A program made the position numbers and the translations under genes. Positions 46,923 to 54,998 of a stretch of DNA of 64,000 nucleotides are shown piece after piece. Below the pieces are notes generated by a model. That model did no database searches. It was not told where the DNA came from and saw nothing but the letters and a program-made list of their open reading frames with translations. The DNA lies in NCBI RefSeq assembly GCF_027627455.1, contig NZ_CP115483.1, positions 310,001 through 374,000 on the forward strand, written 5' to 3'. Within the stretch, counting starts at the first letter, position 1; each line of letters starts with the position of its first letter. The DNA comes from Sphingobacterium sp. SYP-B4668 (GTDB taxonomy: Bacteria > Bacteroidota > Bacteroidia > Sphingobacteriales > Sphingobacteriaceae).

Positions 46923-47495
46923 TTAAAATGTATTTTTTTTTGAAAAATAGTCTTGTAGATCGATTCGTAGCTTGCGAAGGGCTTGTTTGATATGATATTT
47001 TACCACATCTGAGGAAATGTTGAGTTGCTTGGCGATTTCATGGTATTTTTGGTTTTTAAACCGGCTAAGCATGAATATTTCCTTCGTCTGCACTGGCATA
47101 CCATTTAAGCTTTTAAGAATTTTGATGTCCAACTCTTTCACGAGAAGTTTTTCGATCGGACCATCTGCACTTATCCATTCTGCTTGTCGAAAATCGTTGC
47201 TTTCTTCCTCGATTTCAATATGTATTCCTTCGTACTTCTTCTTATTCGATACAAAGGTTAGCGATCGGTTGCGCACGGCTCGTAACAAATAATGTCTTAA
47301 ATGCTGTATTTCTAAATTATCTCTGTTTTTCCATATTGAGAATATCACTTCATTGACGACATGTGCTGCATCTGCAGGACTATGTGTTATTTTAGACGCG
47401 TATTTACACAATGTGACATAATGCATATCGTACAATATTTTGTACGCTAGATTATTTCCCGCCTTTAATCCCTCGACAATGTCAGTTTCAATCAT
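46923..47495 (-). CDS. ECF RNA polymerase sigma factor (FecI-like), locus D
   Basis: This 190-residue sigma factor opens locus D. Region 2 ('AYKILYDMHYVTLCKYASKI...VVNEVIFSIWKNRD') and region 4 ('MPVQTKEIFMLSRFKNQKYHEI', 'LNISSDVVKYHIKQALRKL') are complete. By position it should activate the SusCD-GH18-DUF1735 operon when FecR releases it. Confidence 0.93.
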   Translation of the reverse strand: MIETDIVEGLKAGNNLAYKILYDMHYVTLCKYASKITHSPADAAHVVNEVIFSIWKNRDNLEIQHLRHYLLRAVRNRSLTFVSNKKKYEGIHIEIEEESNDFRQAEWISADGPIEKLLVKELDIKILKSLNGMPVQTKEIFMLSRFKNQKYHEIAKQLNISSDVVKYHIKQALRKLRIDLQDYFSKKNTF

Positions 47496-47748
47496 TTTCC
47501 TTAAGATGAAGCGTACTTATTCAGCAGTAGCAGAGTTTATCATATTATATAGGTTGTTGCCGCTAACCCTTAGTCGGGTCTTTGGCAAAAATAGGAATAT
47601 TTAAATCAATTATCCAAGACATCATTTGTGATTGGTAGTTAGAGACTAGGAGTTAGGTTGCTTATACGTCACTCTAACACATTTTACTTATTTTTGTGAA
47701 AGCTGCCTGGACAGCCACGTATAGTAATTATAGTAAGCTTTATTCACA

Positions 47749-48639
47749 ATGTATACAGATTCACAGGTTCAGAAAATATTAATTACTGGTGCAAACGGTC
47801 AAGTAGGCTCTGAATTAAAAGCCATTTATGAGCATCGGACGGATGTCGAGACGTTTTTTCTGGATCGTAAACAATTGCCCTTGGATCAAACGTTGATTAT
47901 CCAAGATATCTTGGCGATGTACCAACCCGATGTCATTATCCATGCTGCAGCCTATACAGCTGTGGATAAAGCGGAAGGGGAAGCCGAATTAGCCAATGTG
48001 GTCAATCATTTGGCCACCGAAGAGATTGCTCAATACTGCCGTATCCATGAGGCTAAGTTGATAGCGATATCTACGGATTATGTATTTGAAGGCAGCTCTG
48101 CTTGTCCTTTGCCAGAAGATGCTGCCGTGAATCCTATAAATGTATATGGTCAGACCAAGTTGAATGGTGAGCTCGCCATTCAGAAATGGGTGCCAGATGC
48201 CATTATTATCCGTACCTCGTGGGTATATTCGACCTATGGGCACAATTTTGTGAAGACCATGCTGCGGTTGATGGCTGAGCGCGAGGAGATTTCTGTCGTT
48301 GCCGATCAAATAGGTACGCCTACTTATGCCTATGATTTAGCAAAAGCCATTGTAGCCATTATCGACTCCGAGATATGGCAAGCGGGTGTCTACCACTATT
48401 CCAACGAAGGCGAGATTTCCTGGTATGACTTTGCTATTGCTATCCGAGAGATAAGCAAACTATCCTGTACTATCCATCCTATTCCGACATCGGCCTACCC
48501 CACACCAGCAAAACGCCCTCGATTCTCCCTGCTAGACAAATCAAAAATAAAAAGTACTTTTGGAGTAGAAGTACCTTTTTGGCGAGATAGTTTGGAGAAG
48601 ATGCTTGCATCAAGTGACGGGTTAGAGATTGGGAGTTAG
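47749..48639 (+). CDS. rfbD: dTDP-4-dehydrorhamnose reductase
   Basis: This NADPH-dependent enzyme performs the last step of dTDP-L-rhamnose synthesis. The Rossmann motif 'ITGANGQVGSEL' is near the N-terminus, 'HAAAYTAVDKAE' follows, and the catalytic Tyr-x-x-x-Lys is in 'NPINVYGQTKLNGE'. At 296 residues it is normal, but the last residues ('GLEIGS') are encoded by a dispersed repeat phrase that also supplies the stop codon. It is followed by rfbA after 176 nt; rfbB and rfbC are not in the window. Confidence 0.95.
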   Translation: MYTDSQVQKILITGANGQVGSELKAIYEHRTDVETFFLDRKQLPLDQTLIIQDILAMYQPDVIIHAAAYTAVDKAEGEAELANVVNHLATEEIAQYCRIHEAKLIAISTDYVFEGSSACPLPEDAAVNPINVYGQTKLNGELAIQKWVPDAIIIRTSWVYSTYGHNFVKTMLRLMAEREEISVVADQIGTPTYAYDLAKAIVAIIDSEIWQAGVYHYSNEGEISWYDFAIAIREISKLSCTIHPIPTSAYPTPAKRPRFSLLDKSKIKSTFGVEVPFWRDSLEKMLASSDGLEIGS

Positions 48640-48700
48640 TGACTAGGGGATAGGTGACAGATACGTCACTCCGGGCTCGGTCCGGAGTCTGTAAGTAGCA
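48619..48700. repeat. REP-like repeat at the end of rfbD
   Basis: 'GGTTAGAGATTGGGAGTTAG' followed by the CGTC-ACTCCGG-(7 nt)-CCGGAGT core (48664-48688). It begins inside the last codons of rfbD and runs into the rfbD-rfbA gap. Orientation is the same as in the array. Confidence 0.8.
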
Positions 48701-48815
48701 GTACAGCGGTGGTAGCACGAGCGTTATTTAATCAACGGTTGCTAGTCACTAAGAACTTGTTCCTATTCACTCCACTAGCCATTAGCCAATAACCATCAGC
48801 AATAAGCAATAAAAA

Positions 48816-49679
48816 ATGAAAGGAATTATACTAGCCGGAGGGTCCGGCACCCGTTTGCATCCGTTGACATTGGCTGTTTCCAAGCAGCTGATGCCTGTGT
48901 ATGATAAGCCCATGATTTATTATCCGCTGTCGACGTTGATGTTGGCGGGTATTCGGGAAATCTTGATTATTTCCACCCCGCATGACTTACCGCATTTTCG
49001 CCGTTTGCTGGGTGATGGTTCGCACATCGGATGTCGCTTCGAGTATGTTGAACAGCCGAAGCCCGAAGGCTTGGCGCAAGCATTTGTACTTGGCGCAGAT
49101 TTCATTGGCCAAGATAAGGTCGCATTGATTTTGGGTGATAACATCTTTTACGGTTCGGGCATGTCCAAGATGCTACAAGGTAGCACTCAAGTCGATGGCG
49201 GGTTGATTTTTGCCTATTCGGTTACCGATCCTGAGCGCTATGGGGTGGTCGAGTTTGATACGGCTCGACAAGTATTATCTATTGAGGAGAAGCCCACACA
49301 GCCCAAGTCTACCTATGCCGTGCCCGGCTTGTACTTTTACGACAATGAGGTCGTGCGTATTGCGCAGGGTATCAAACCCTCTGCTCGGGGGGAATTGGAA
49401 ATTACCGACGTCAATCTGGAGTATCTCAAGCGAGGTAAGCTCAAAGTCAATGTATTTGATAGGGGCACAGCGTGGTTAGATACCGGTACTATACAATCCT
49501 TGATGCAGGCCGCCCAGTTTGTGCAAGTGATCGAGGAGCGTCAAGGCATGAAGATTGGCGCTATCGAAGAGGTAGCCTATCGTATGGGATACATTGATAG
49601 CCAGCAGCTGCTGAAGATTGCCGAGCCTTTGGTCAAATCCGGCTATGGTGATTATCTCCGTCGGGTCGTGGGAGGCTAG
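48816..49679 (+). CDS. rfbA: Glucose-1-phosphate thymidylyltransferase
   Basis: This makes dTDP-glucose from glucose 1-phosphate and dTTP, the first step of the dTDP-L-rhamnose pathway. The nucleotide-binding signature '[20 protein letters not shown]' lies at the N-terminus, followed by '[18 protein letters not shown]', 'ILGDNIFYG' and '[10 protein letters not shown]'. 287 residues is the standard length. The stop codon lies at the border of another repeat copy. Confidence 0.96.
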   Translation: MKGIILAGGSGTRLHPLTLAVSKQLMPVYDKPMIYYPLSTLMLAGIREILIISTPHDLPHFRRLLGDGSHIGCRFEYVEQPKPEGLAQAFVLGADFIGQDKVALILGDNIFYGSGMSKMLQGSTQVDGGLIFAYSVTDPERYGVVEFDTARQVLSIEEKPTQPKSTYAVPGLYFYDNEVVRIAQGIKPSARGELEITDVNLEYLKRGKLKVNVFDRGTAWLDTGTIQSLMQAAQFVQVIEERQGMKIGAIEEVAYRMGYIDSQQLLKIAEPLVKSGYGDYLRRVVGG

Positions 49680-49790
49680 GTTCATAACAGCACGTCACTC
49701 CGGGCTTGGTCCGGAGTCTGTCGGTTAATTGCATTTTTGGAAGGTTCCTCGTTCGCTGTCCACTACCTTACTCACCATTACTCCTCATCA
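49672..49790. repeat. REP-like repeat at the end of rfbA
   Basis: 'GGCTAGGTTCATAACAG' leads into a full core at 49691 (CACGTC, palindrome, 'GGTTAATTGCATTTTTGG'). The TAG of the phrase is the rfbA stop codon. Confidence 0.82.
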
Positions 49791-49796
49791 TTCTGT

Positions 49797-49992
49797 GCTA
49801 GCCGCAATATTTTTCCCCTGCCTCGGGGGTAGCAGTACTATTTTTTACAAGCTTTTGTAATACGTTCTTTTGGGGTGGGATGGGGACAAAAAAAGAGAGC
49901 AATCTAATGTTTGCTCTCTTTTTTATCAAATCAATCCTTTTTACCAAGAAAAGGTATAATCCTTGATTATGGATATGTCCTTTACTACAAAT
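49797..49992. repeat. Duplicated intergenic block, copy B
   Basis: Homologous to 26429-26621 with scattered substitutions. Here the gene end is that of the intact DUF4325 gene, so this is likely the source copy. The central hairpin is flipped relative to copy A. Confidence 0.88.
49889..49924. terminator. Bidirectional terminator of the DUF4325 gene (hairpin orientation 2)
   Basis: Stem AAAAAAGAGAGCAA with TTGCTCTCTTTTTT, loop TCTAATGT at 49903-49910. These 36 bases are the exact reverse complement of 26519-26554, while the flanking bases are in direct orientation. Confidence 0.9.
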
Positions 49993-50306
49993 ACGGAGGA
50001 TTTTAGTTCTCTTTTCGTTCTTGAAGTTTGGGTCTTTTCTATAATTTTTAATAATTCAATCATGCCCACTGGCATATTCTCAAAAGTGAATGACCTTTTG
50101 AAAGTATCCGAGTTGATTTGTTTATGCAATTCGTCAGCGAATGATCGCGACATAAATTCTATGCCTGTGAAGTCTAATATAATATCATAGCAGTCTTCCT
50201 TATCCAACTCTTTCTCGATATGATTCATCAGGAAATTCACAGATTCTCTTGTGTCTAAGGATTTATTAAATAAATCTTTTAACTTAATATCTGCCGCGGT
50301 TGTCAT
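49941..50306 (-). CDS. STAS-like domain protein (DUF4325)
   Basis: This 121-residue protein has a STAS-like fold of the DUF4325 type: 'YDIILDFTGIEFMSRSFADEL' carries the phosphorylatable-Ser position known from anti-sigma-antagonist-like proteins, and 'FENMPVGMIELLKIIEKTQ' follows. Such proteins are usually paired with an ATP-binding (HATPase) protein; none is adjacent. The gene has a clear Shine-Dalgarno-like AAAGGAG 7-8 nt before ATG, unusual in this phylum, and is more AT-rich than rfbA, both suggesting transfer. Confidence 0.82.
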   Translation of the reverse strand: MTTAADIKLKDLFNKSLDTRESVNFLMNHIEKELDKEDCYDIILDFTGIEFMSRSFADELHKQINSDTFKRSFTFENMPVGMIELLKIIEKTQTSRTKRELKSSVFVVKDISIIKDYTFSW

Positions 50307-50460
50307 AGTATACTCCTTTCTTTTTAATGATTTGCAAAGGTGCGCATTATTCCTCTATATTAATAGTTCTTGTCATAATCTCTAGCTTTAGGAGAAGTTG
50401 CTATTAGCTCTCTGACGTGGTCACATATATGGACACAGCCAAATAGGGTGTCGTACATAG
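50307..50460. other. Upstream region of the DUF4325 gene
   Basis: Contains the Shine-Dalgarno-like AAAGGAG (minus strand, about 50313-50319) and AT-rich sequence. No gene is seen. Confidence 0.4.
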
Positions 50461-50640
50461 ATGAAAGGCGGACAGCAGCCTACAAGTCAGCAAGGGAAAA
50501 TGCGACCTGTATACAACAAAGCACTCTTACAAATCACATTAAGGGATGTTATGTGGCCGCTATCCGCCACCGACCAGCATCAAGCGCAATCGAAAGACTC
50601 GCTCTTTATAGGATACATAGACTGCATAATCGGCTATTAA
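50461..50640 (+). CDS. Small ORF of unknown function, 59 aa
   Basis: ATG at 50461 opens 59 codons ('MKGGQQPTSQQGKMRPVYNK' at the N-terminus, 'DSLFIGYIDCIIGY' at the end). An overlapping GTG-started frame of 104 codons (50448-50762) covers the same DNA and looks less like a protein. I do not recognise either, and the stretch may be decayed sequence. Confidence 0.2.
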   Translation: MKGGQQPTSQQGKMRPVYNKALLQITLRDVMWPLSATDQHQAQSKDSLFIGYIDCIIGY

Positions 50641-50773
50641 TTATTCTTAATCACCATAAAAATAGCCTCTTTTTCCGTGTATTGCAAATAATGGTTGTAT
50701 TCTGGAGGTGTGAGGTCTGTTGTTGTTATTTCTCCTACATTGATTGTTTTTATTTTAGGTAGATTTTTATTAA

Positions 50774-50989
50774 CAATCTAGGTGCGGATGGAGAGGGAAT
50801 ATTCAATTTACGCGTTTATTTTATGATTACCTCTCTGTGCTTTTGCGACGAACATATTATAAAACCAATAGAGTCGGGGGTCTAGTTAATCTTAAACAGA
50901 GAGAACGATTGATAAAAATCGTTATTAATAGAAAGACTGAATATTTGAAACAAAAGTTAATAGATTTATATACAAAAAGCACTACTTAA
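50774..50989 (+). pseudogene. Possible C-terminal gene remnant
   Basis: An open frame of 71 codons without a start codon encodes a protein-like basic segment ('FYDYLSVLLRRTYYKTNRVG', 'LVNLKQRERLIKIVINRKTE', 'KQKLIDLYTKSTT'). It is preceded by a stop codon and no extension is found. It may be the end of a lost gene; the family is not recognised. Confidence 0.25.
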
Positions 50990-51063
50990 ACATTTTTCCG
51001 AATTAGTTTGAAGATATTCAGTCTCTATAATTTATCATATTGCTGTTCTAGTCTTTGTCAAGT

Positions 51064-51111
51064 AACAAATTATAAGCCTGAAGTTGGTCAACTTCAGGCT
51101 TATAATTTGTT
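51064..51111. terminator. Strong bidirectional hairpin terminator
   Basis: A perfect 22-bp inverted repeat (51064-51085 with 51090-51111) with the 4-nt loop GGTC and an AT-rich base. It lies 97 nt after the stop of the SDR gene on the minus strand and after the remnant on the plus strand. Confidence 0.82.
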
Positions 51112-51207
51112 AAAAGAAGGTTTCGATTTTGGATAAAAGCATCTTCGATATAGGCAAACACAAAATTATTTGATTTGTATTGTATCTATAAAAAAATTTG
51201 TTGCAAG

Positions 51208-51951
51208 CTATTTCAACAAATTGTTAATCGCGCCACCATCAACTAATAATTCTATTCCAGTAATGAAACTAGCGGCGTCTGAAGATAAAAATAATACCGA
51301 ATTCGCTATTTCATCGGGACTTCCTAATCTTTGTAAGGCAGTCGAAGCAGCTAAATAATCCTTTACTTCAGCAGATGCTACGCCATCTAATCCTGGTGTA
51401 CTGGTCGGTCCAGGGCTGACAATATTAACCCTGATTTTTCTTTCTGCCAACTCATTCGCTGCAGTTTGTGCTATTTTGTTTATTGCACTTTTAGTGGCCG
51501 AATATACGCTAGTACCTATAGAACGAGCTGTGGCCACGGTTGATGAGGTGAATACCACCGAAGATCCATTATTCAGGTGGGGAATTAGTTTTTGCAAGGT
51601 GAAATAAGCACCCTTTACATTGGTGTTAAATTGAGCATCAAAATCTTCTTCAGTTGCATGTTCGATGGGTGCGAATGCTGCTATCCCTGCATTTAAATAC
51701 AGAACATCCAATTTATTACCTGCTTCAGCAATAGCTTTCTCCAAAACCGAAATTCCTGCCAGATTTGACGTGTCAGAAACTATTGTTTTCAAGTTGGGGC
51801 TGTTAATTTCTGAAGCAGCTTTTTGAAGATTTAGATCATTTCTGCCTGTAATCCATACGTTTGCGCCTGCATTAATAAAGGCTTTGGCAGTTGCAAATCC
51901 GATACCGGTACTTCCACCAGTAATTACTACATTTTTATTCGTAAAATTCAT
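51208..51951 (-). CDS. SDR-family oxidoreductase
   Basis: This short-chain dehydrogenase/reductase of 247 residues uses NAD(P)H. The cofactor motif is 'TGGSTGIG' (residues 11-18), followed by 'LNAGIAAF' (87-94) and the catalytic Ser137, Tyr150 and Lys154 ('SVYSATK'). Substrate unknown. It is divergent from an HxlR regulator gene 100 nt away, the usual layout for an oxidoreductase induced by the HxlR protein under electrophile or oxidative stress. Confidence 0.93.
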   Translation of the reverse strand: MNFTNKNVVITGGSTGIGFATAKAFINAGANVWITGRNDLNLQKAASEINSPNLKTIVSDTSNLAGISVLEKAIAEAGNKLDVLYLNAGIAAFAPIEHATEEDFDAQFNTNVKGAYFTLQKLIPHLNNGSSVVFTSSTVATARSIGTSVYSATKSAINKIAQTAANELAERKIRVNIVSPGPTSTPGLDGVASAEVKDYLAASTALQRLGSPDEIANSVLFLSSDAASFITGIELLVDGGAINNLLK

Positions 51952-51991
51952 TTTGTTATATTTATTTAAGTTGTAAAGATACGGGTGTTAT

Positions 51992-52024
51992 GTTATTTTT
52001 AGTAACTTTGTACTTATAAATAAC
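51992..52024. promoter_or_regulatory. Promoter and putative operator between SDR and HxlR genes
   Basis: A -7 box TAACTTTG at 52003-52010 points to the HxlR gene (start about 52016, leader 35 nt). It is enclosed by the inverted repeat GTTATTT (51992-51998) and AAATAAC (52018-52024), a plausible autoregulatory HxlR site. Confidence 0.5.
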
Positions 52025-52050
52025 AGTATCATCGGAGTAACCAAGTAACA

Positions 52051-52407
52051 ATGGAGTGCAAAGAAAACAATTTCGCAAACATCCATAAAAAGGAAATGAG
52101 AGCCGTACAAGACTCTATGGATGTATTAAATGGTAAATGGAAAATAGCAGTCATTTCTTCAATCTGCTATTATGAAAATAGAAGATTTTCAGATATCTTG
52201 AAAGATGTTGGAGGAATTTCCAACAGAATGTTAAGCAAAGAGTTAAAGGAGTTAGAAATTAACAAGTTGGTTAAACGAACAGTGATAGGTACACAACCTG
52301 TTATAGTGCAGTACACCCTTACCGACCATGGATTAACGCTAAGAACCATCATCAACAGTCTAACGGAATGGGGAGTAGCACACCGGAAAAAAATAATTGA
52401 TAAGTAA
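52051..52407 (+). CDS. HxlR-family winged-helix transcriptional regulator
   Basis: This 118-residue MarR-like repressor has the family core 'DVLNGKWKIAVISSICYYENRRFSDILKDVGGISNRMLSKELKELE', a wing ('QPVIVQYTLTDHG') and a C-terminal dimerisation helix. Cys3 is the only N-terminal cysteine and might serve as a redox sensor as in YodB-type members (inference). Divergent from the SDR gene, which it probably controls together with itself. Confidence 0.92.
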   Translation: MECKENNFANIHKKEMRAVQDSMDVLNGKWKIAVISSICYYENRRFSDILKDVGGISNRMLSKELKELEINKLVKRTVIGTQPVIVQYTLTDHGLTLRTIINSLTEWGVAHRKKIIDK

Positions 52408-52504
52408 ATGTTGAATTAGTGTCTATCCATGTTTAAACTTCTGTCGTAAGTTAAAAGAATAAGATCTGTTATAGTAGCTATATGTTATAAGATTAAACTT
52501 GTCG

Positions 52505-52861
52505 CTATTTTAACATTTTATGTTTGTTTCCCCATTTTTCTAAGTTTCGGATGATAGAGTTTAATTCATACCCAATCTCGGTCAATTCATATTCTACTCG
52601 CTGGGGAACTTCAGCGTAAACAGTTCGAGTAAGAATTTTATTTTCTTCTAATTTGCGTAATTGCAAAGTCAGCATTCTTTCTGTGATGTTAGGAATTACT
52701 TTTTTTAATGCTCCAAAACGCATTTTCCCACTCAACAGCCATGAGCAAATTACTAAAGACCATTGTCCTCCGATAATATTGGCTGCATAAGCTTCTGAAC
52801 ATTCAGCTGCTAAGACTTTCTTGTTTTCGAAGTTTGTAGACGTTTCTTTTATTTTACTCAT
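52505..52861 (-). CDS. HxlR-family winged-helix transcriptional regulator
   Basis: This second HxlR protein of 118 residues has 'NIIGGQWSLVICSWLLSGKMRFGALKKVIPNITERMLTLQLRKLE', a wing 'QRVEYELTEIG' and a C-terminal helix. Cys20 ('AAECSEAYAAN') sits where redox-sensing members carry their conserved cysteine. It is divergent from the SnoaL-like gene, with a palindrome between the two starts. Confidence 0.92.
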   Translation of the reverse strand: MSKIKETSTNFENKKVLAAECSEAYAANIIGGQWSLVICSWLLSGKMRFGALKKVIPNITERMLTLQLRKLEENKILTRTVYAEVPQRVEYELTEIGYELNSIIRNLEKWGNKHKMLK

Positions 52862-52882
52862 TACTTACCTTTATTATAGCAT

Positions 52883-52932
52883 CTTACAATTGGTCGCTAA
52901 AATGCGAATTGTAAGTGAACTACTTATCTTTG
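52883..52932. promoter_or_regulatory. Putative HxlR operator and promoter of the SnoaL-like gene
   Basis: CTTACAATT (52883-52891) and AATTGTAAG (52907-52915) form a perfect 9-bp inverted repeat with a 15-nt spacer. A -7 box TATCTTTG follows at 52925-52932, only 6 nt before the ATG, so the transcript would be almost leaderless. Confidence 0.55.
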
Positions 52933-52938
52933 ACTAAG

Positions 52939-53286
52939 ATGGAAAATAAGGAAATTCTAGAAATTGCTAACTTAGCTGTAGCAAAAGGAGATTATGAAGG
53001 GTTTTTAGATTTTTTTACAGAAGACACGATATGGAATTTTGTAGGAGATCGAGTTTTAGAAGGTAAAGAACAAGTACACCAATATATGAAAGAAGTATAT
53101 TTGGTACCGCCAAAATTTACTGTTGAGCGTGTTATTGAACAAGGGGATTTCGTAACAGTCTTGGGACAAATTAGCCTTAAAAATACGCTTGGACTTTATG
53201 TTCACTTTGATTATTGCGATAATTGGAGGTTCGAAAATGGTAAGATTGCTGAACTAAAAGCTTTTGTTATTCAAAAAAAAGCCTGA
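52939..53286 (+). CDS. SnoaL/NTF2-like protein
   Basis: This small protein with a cone-shaped NTF2-like fold binds or converts a small molecule. The start 'MENKEILEIANLAVAKGDYEG', 'FTEDTIWNFVGDRVLEGKEQV' and 'CDNWRFENGKIAELKAFV' are typical. The ATG at 52939 gives 115 residues; a GTG at 52915 falls within the palindrome and ahead of the promoter box and is rejected. Probably regulated by the divergent HxlR protein. Confidence 0.88.
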   Translation: MENKEILEIANLAVAKGDYEGFLDFFTEDTIWNFVGDRVLEGKEQVHQYMKEVYLVPPKFTVERVIEQGDFVTVLGQISLKNTLGLYVHFDYCDNWRFENGKIAELKAFVIQKKA

Positions 53287-53317
53287 TACGACATCGAATC
53301 TTTTATTTCCAGATCAA

Positions 53318-54302
53318 ATGACAGAAAACGATTTCGAAAAAGCTGTGTACAGCAATGATATCGTCACTTTAAAAAACTTTTACAAGCGGGCACAAATCCA
53401 GATTTGGTTAATTCCTATGACTTAATCCATTAATGATCGCAGCTGGATATGGTTATATTGATTTGGTGGAATTGTTGATTTCTCATCGAGCAAACGTCCT
53501 AGTTATGAGTCATCGAATGGGAATTACCGCTTTGCACAAAGCAGTGCAGTCATGGCTTATAAGTATTATTTAAATTCTTTTAGACAATGGAGCTTTCATT
53601 GATCTGCAAAGTCCTATTATTGGTAACTCACCTTTAATGGACGCGGTACCTTATAGACAAAAAAATGTGGTAAAAATACTTTTAAAAAACAATGCAAGAA
53701 TTGAGTTAAGAAACAATTTTCAACAGAGCGCTTTGGATATTGCTAAAAATTTAGAGCTGCTATCTATTATTGATATCCTTGTACAGCGTGATGGCAATCT
53801 CGCTCATGTCATTCAATCTCAAAATTTAATTAAGGCTATTAAATTGGGAGACCTTCGAGAAGTAAAAAAGCCTATTTTCAAACAAGTTTCGTTTATTGAA
53901 CGAATTCCAAATGTAGGAAGTTTTGATGATTATTACACTTCAATTGGAATTGCATCCAGATCATGCACAGATAGTTAAATTGTTATTAGATGTTGGTGCA
54001 GATGTGAAGATGCTCCACGGTGTTATGGGAGCTACTGTAACGCACGAAGCAGTTGCAGAAGTAATTAAAGTCTTGGTGACGCATAAAAATACAACGCCAA
54101 ACCTTGATGCTCAAGAATCGTACAATGGTAGATTGTCTTTCATGACGCTGTTTGGCAAAATAATCTCGAAGCAGTAAAAGTTCTGGTTGATTTAGCAAAT
54201 TTGAAATTGACTACTCATACGGGGCTCACGGCCTGAAAACTTGCTGAATTTTATCATTATGAGGATATTGTAAGTTTTTTATCAAGTATTGAGAATAGCT
54301 AA
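53318..54302 (+). pseudogene. Ankyrin-repeat protein, broken by several frameshifts and stops
   Basis: Pieces of one ankyrin-repeat protein can be read in successive frames: 'MTENDFEKAVYSNDIVTLKN' (frame 1), then 'NPLMIAAGYGYIDLVELLI', 'GITALHKAVQ', an in-frame TAA near 53572, 'ILLDNGAFIDLQ', 'SPLMDAVPYRQKNVVKILLK', then after another shift 'DHAQIVKLLLDVGADVKML' and finally 'LTTHTGLTA' (TGA) 'KLAEFYHYEDIVSFLSSIEN'. At least five disruptions are seen, mostly one-base losses in short homopolymers. An intact version would be about 325 residues, possibly a cytosolic partner-binding protein. Confidence 0.88.
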
Positions 54303-54385
54303 AACTGCCCACGGCCCATCTTTATTAGGATTAGGCCGCGGTTAATTAAACAATTCACTGTTATGCGAGTAGCTTTGTTATTAAA

Positions 54386-54775
54386 TTATTTGACAACTGT
54401 TGCTTCTAATTCCACTTTTAGCGTTTCGTACAATTTGGTGACTTGCAACAATGTTAATGCTGTTTTAATATTATGTTTAGCTATCCAATCTTGAAGGATA
54501 GGCCAAAGTGGCCAAAGCTCTTCATTGGATGTGGTGTAAACAGTTAGCCTCACGATACCCTGTTTTTCATATCCAGCGTGTGTAATTACCTCATCTAGGT
54601 TAGCAATCGCTAATCTAAGTTGCGATTCCATGTCTTCGTTGCTAGAGATACCACTTGAATCAATTGCTGCTTGACCTGAGCAGTACAATGTGCTTGTGTG
54701 ATTTTTGACTTCAACCGATTGAGCGTAACTACGTTCGTCCTGCCATTTCCAAGGACTAAATTCTCTTTTTTCCAT
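54386..54775 (-). CDS. RidA/YjgF-family protein
   Basis: This 129-residue protein of the RidA superfamily, whose best-known members hydrolyse reactive enamine/imine intermediates, shows the fold-typical 'YAQSVEVKNHTSTLYCSGQAAIDSSG', 'QLRLAIANLDEVITHAGYEKQGIVRLTVYTT' and 'ALTLLQVTKLYETLKVELEATVV'. The catalytic Arg of true RidA ('RxxV' before the last strand) is replaced by 'ALTLLQV', so the deaminase activity is doubtful and it belongs to another subgroup. Confidence 0.88.
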   Translation of the reverse strand: MEKREFSPWKWQDERSYAQSVEVKNHTSTLYCSGQAAIDSSGISSNEDMESQLRLAIANLDEVITHAGYEKQGIVRLTVYTTSNEELWPLWPILQDWIAKHNIKTALTLLQVTKLYETLKVELEATVVK

Positions 54776-54998
54776 TGTATTTTTTTAATATGTAATTATA
54801 TCTATTACAAAGGTAGGCTTCATTTTTGGCTCTAGCTTTTGATATAGGTCACAATTATAAAGTGATGTATATCACGATTCACCATCAAAGGTGTGGAGAT
54901 TCGGATAGGGTTAAACTTTATGAAAAATGGAATACTCATTACTTCGAAGAGAAATCCCCAGCTTAAGTGGGTAAGATATTTCTTAAGGTATATTTAGA

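Noticed and set aside
50448..50762. 104-codon GTG-started frame
   Set aside because: Ends in a cysteine/aromatic-rich stretch from T-rich DNA, has no family resemblance and conflicts with a better ATG frame on the same strand.
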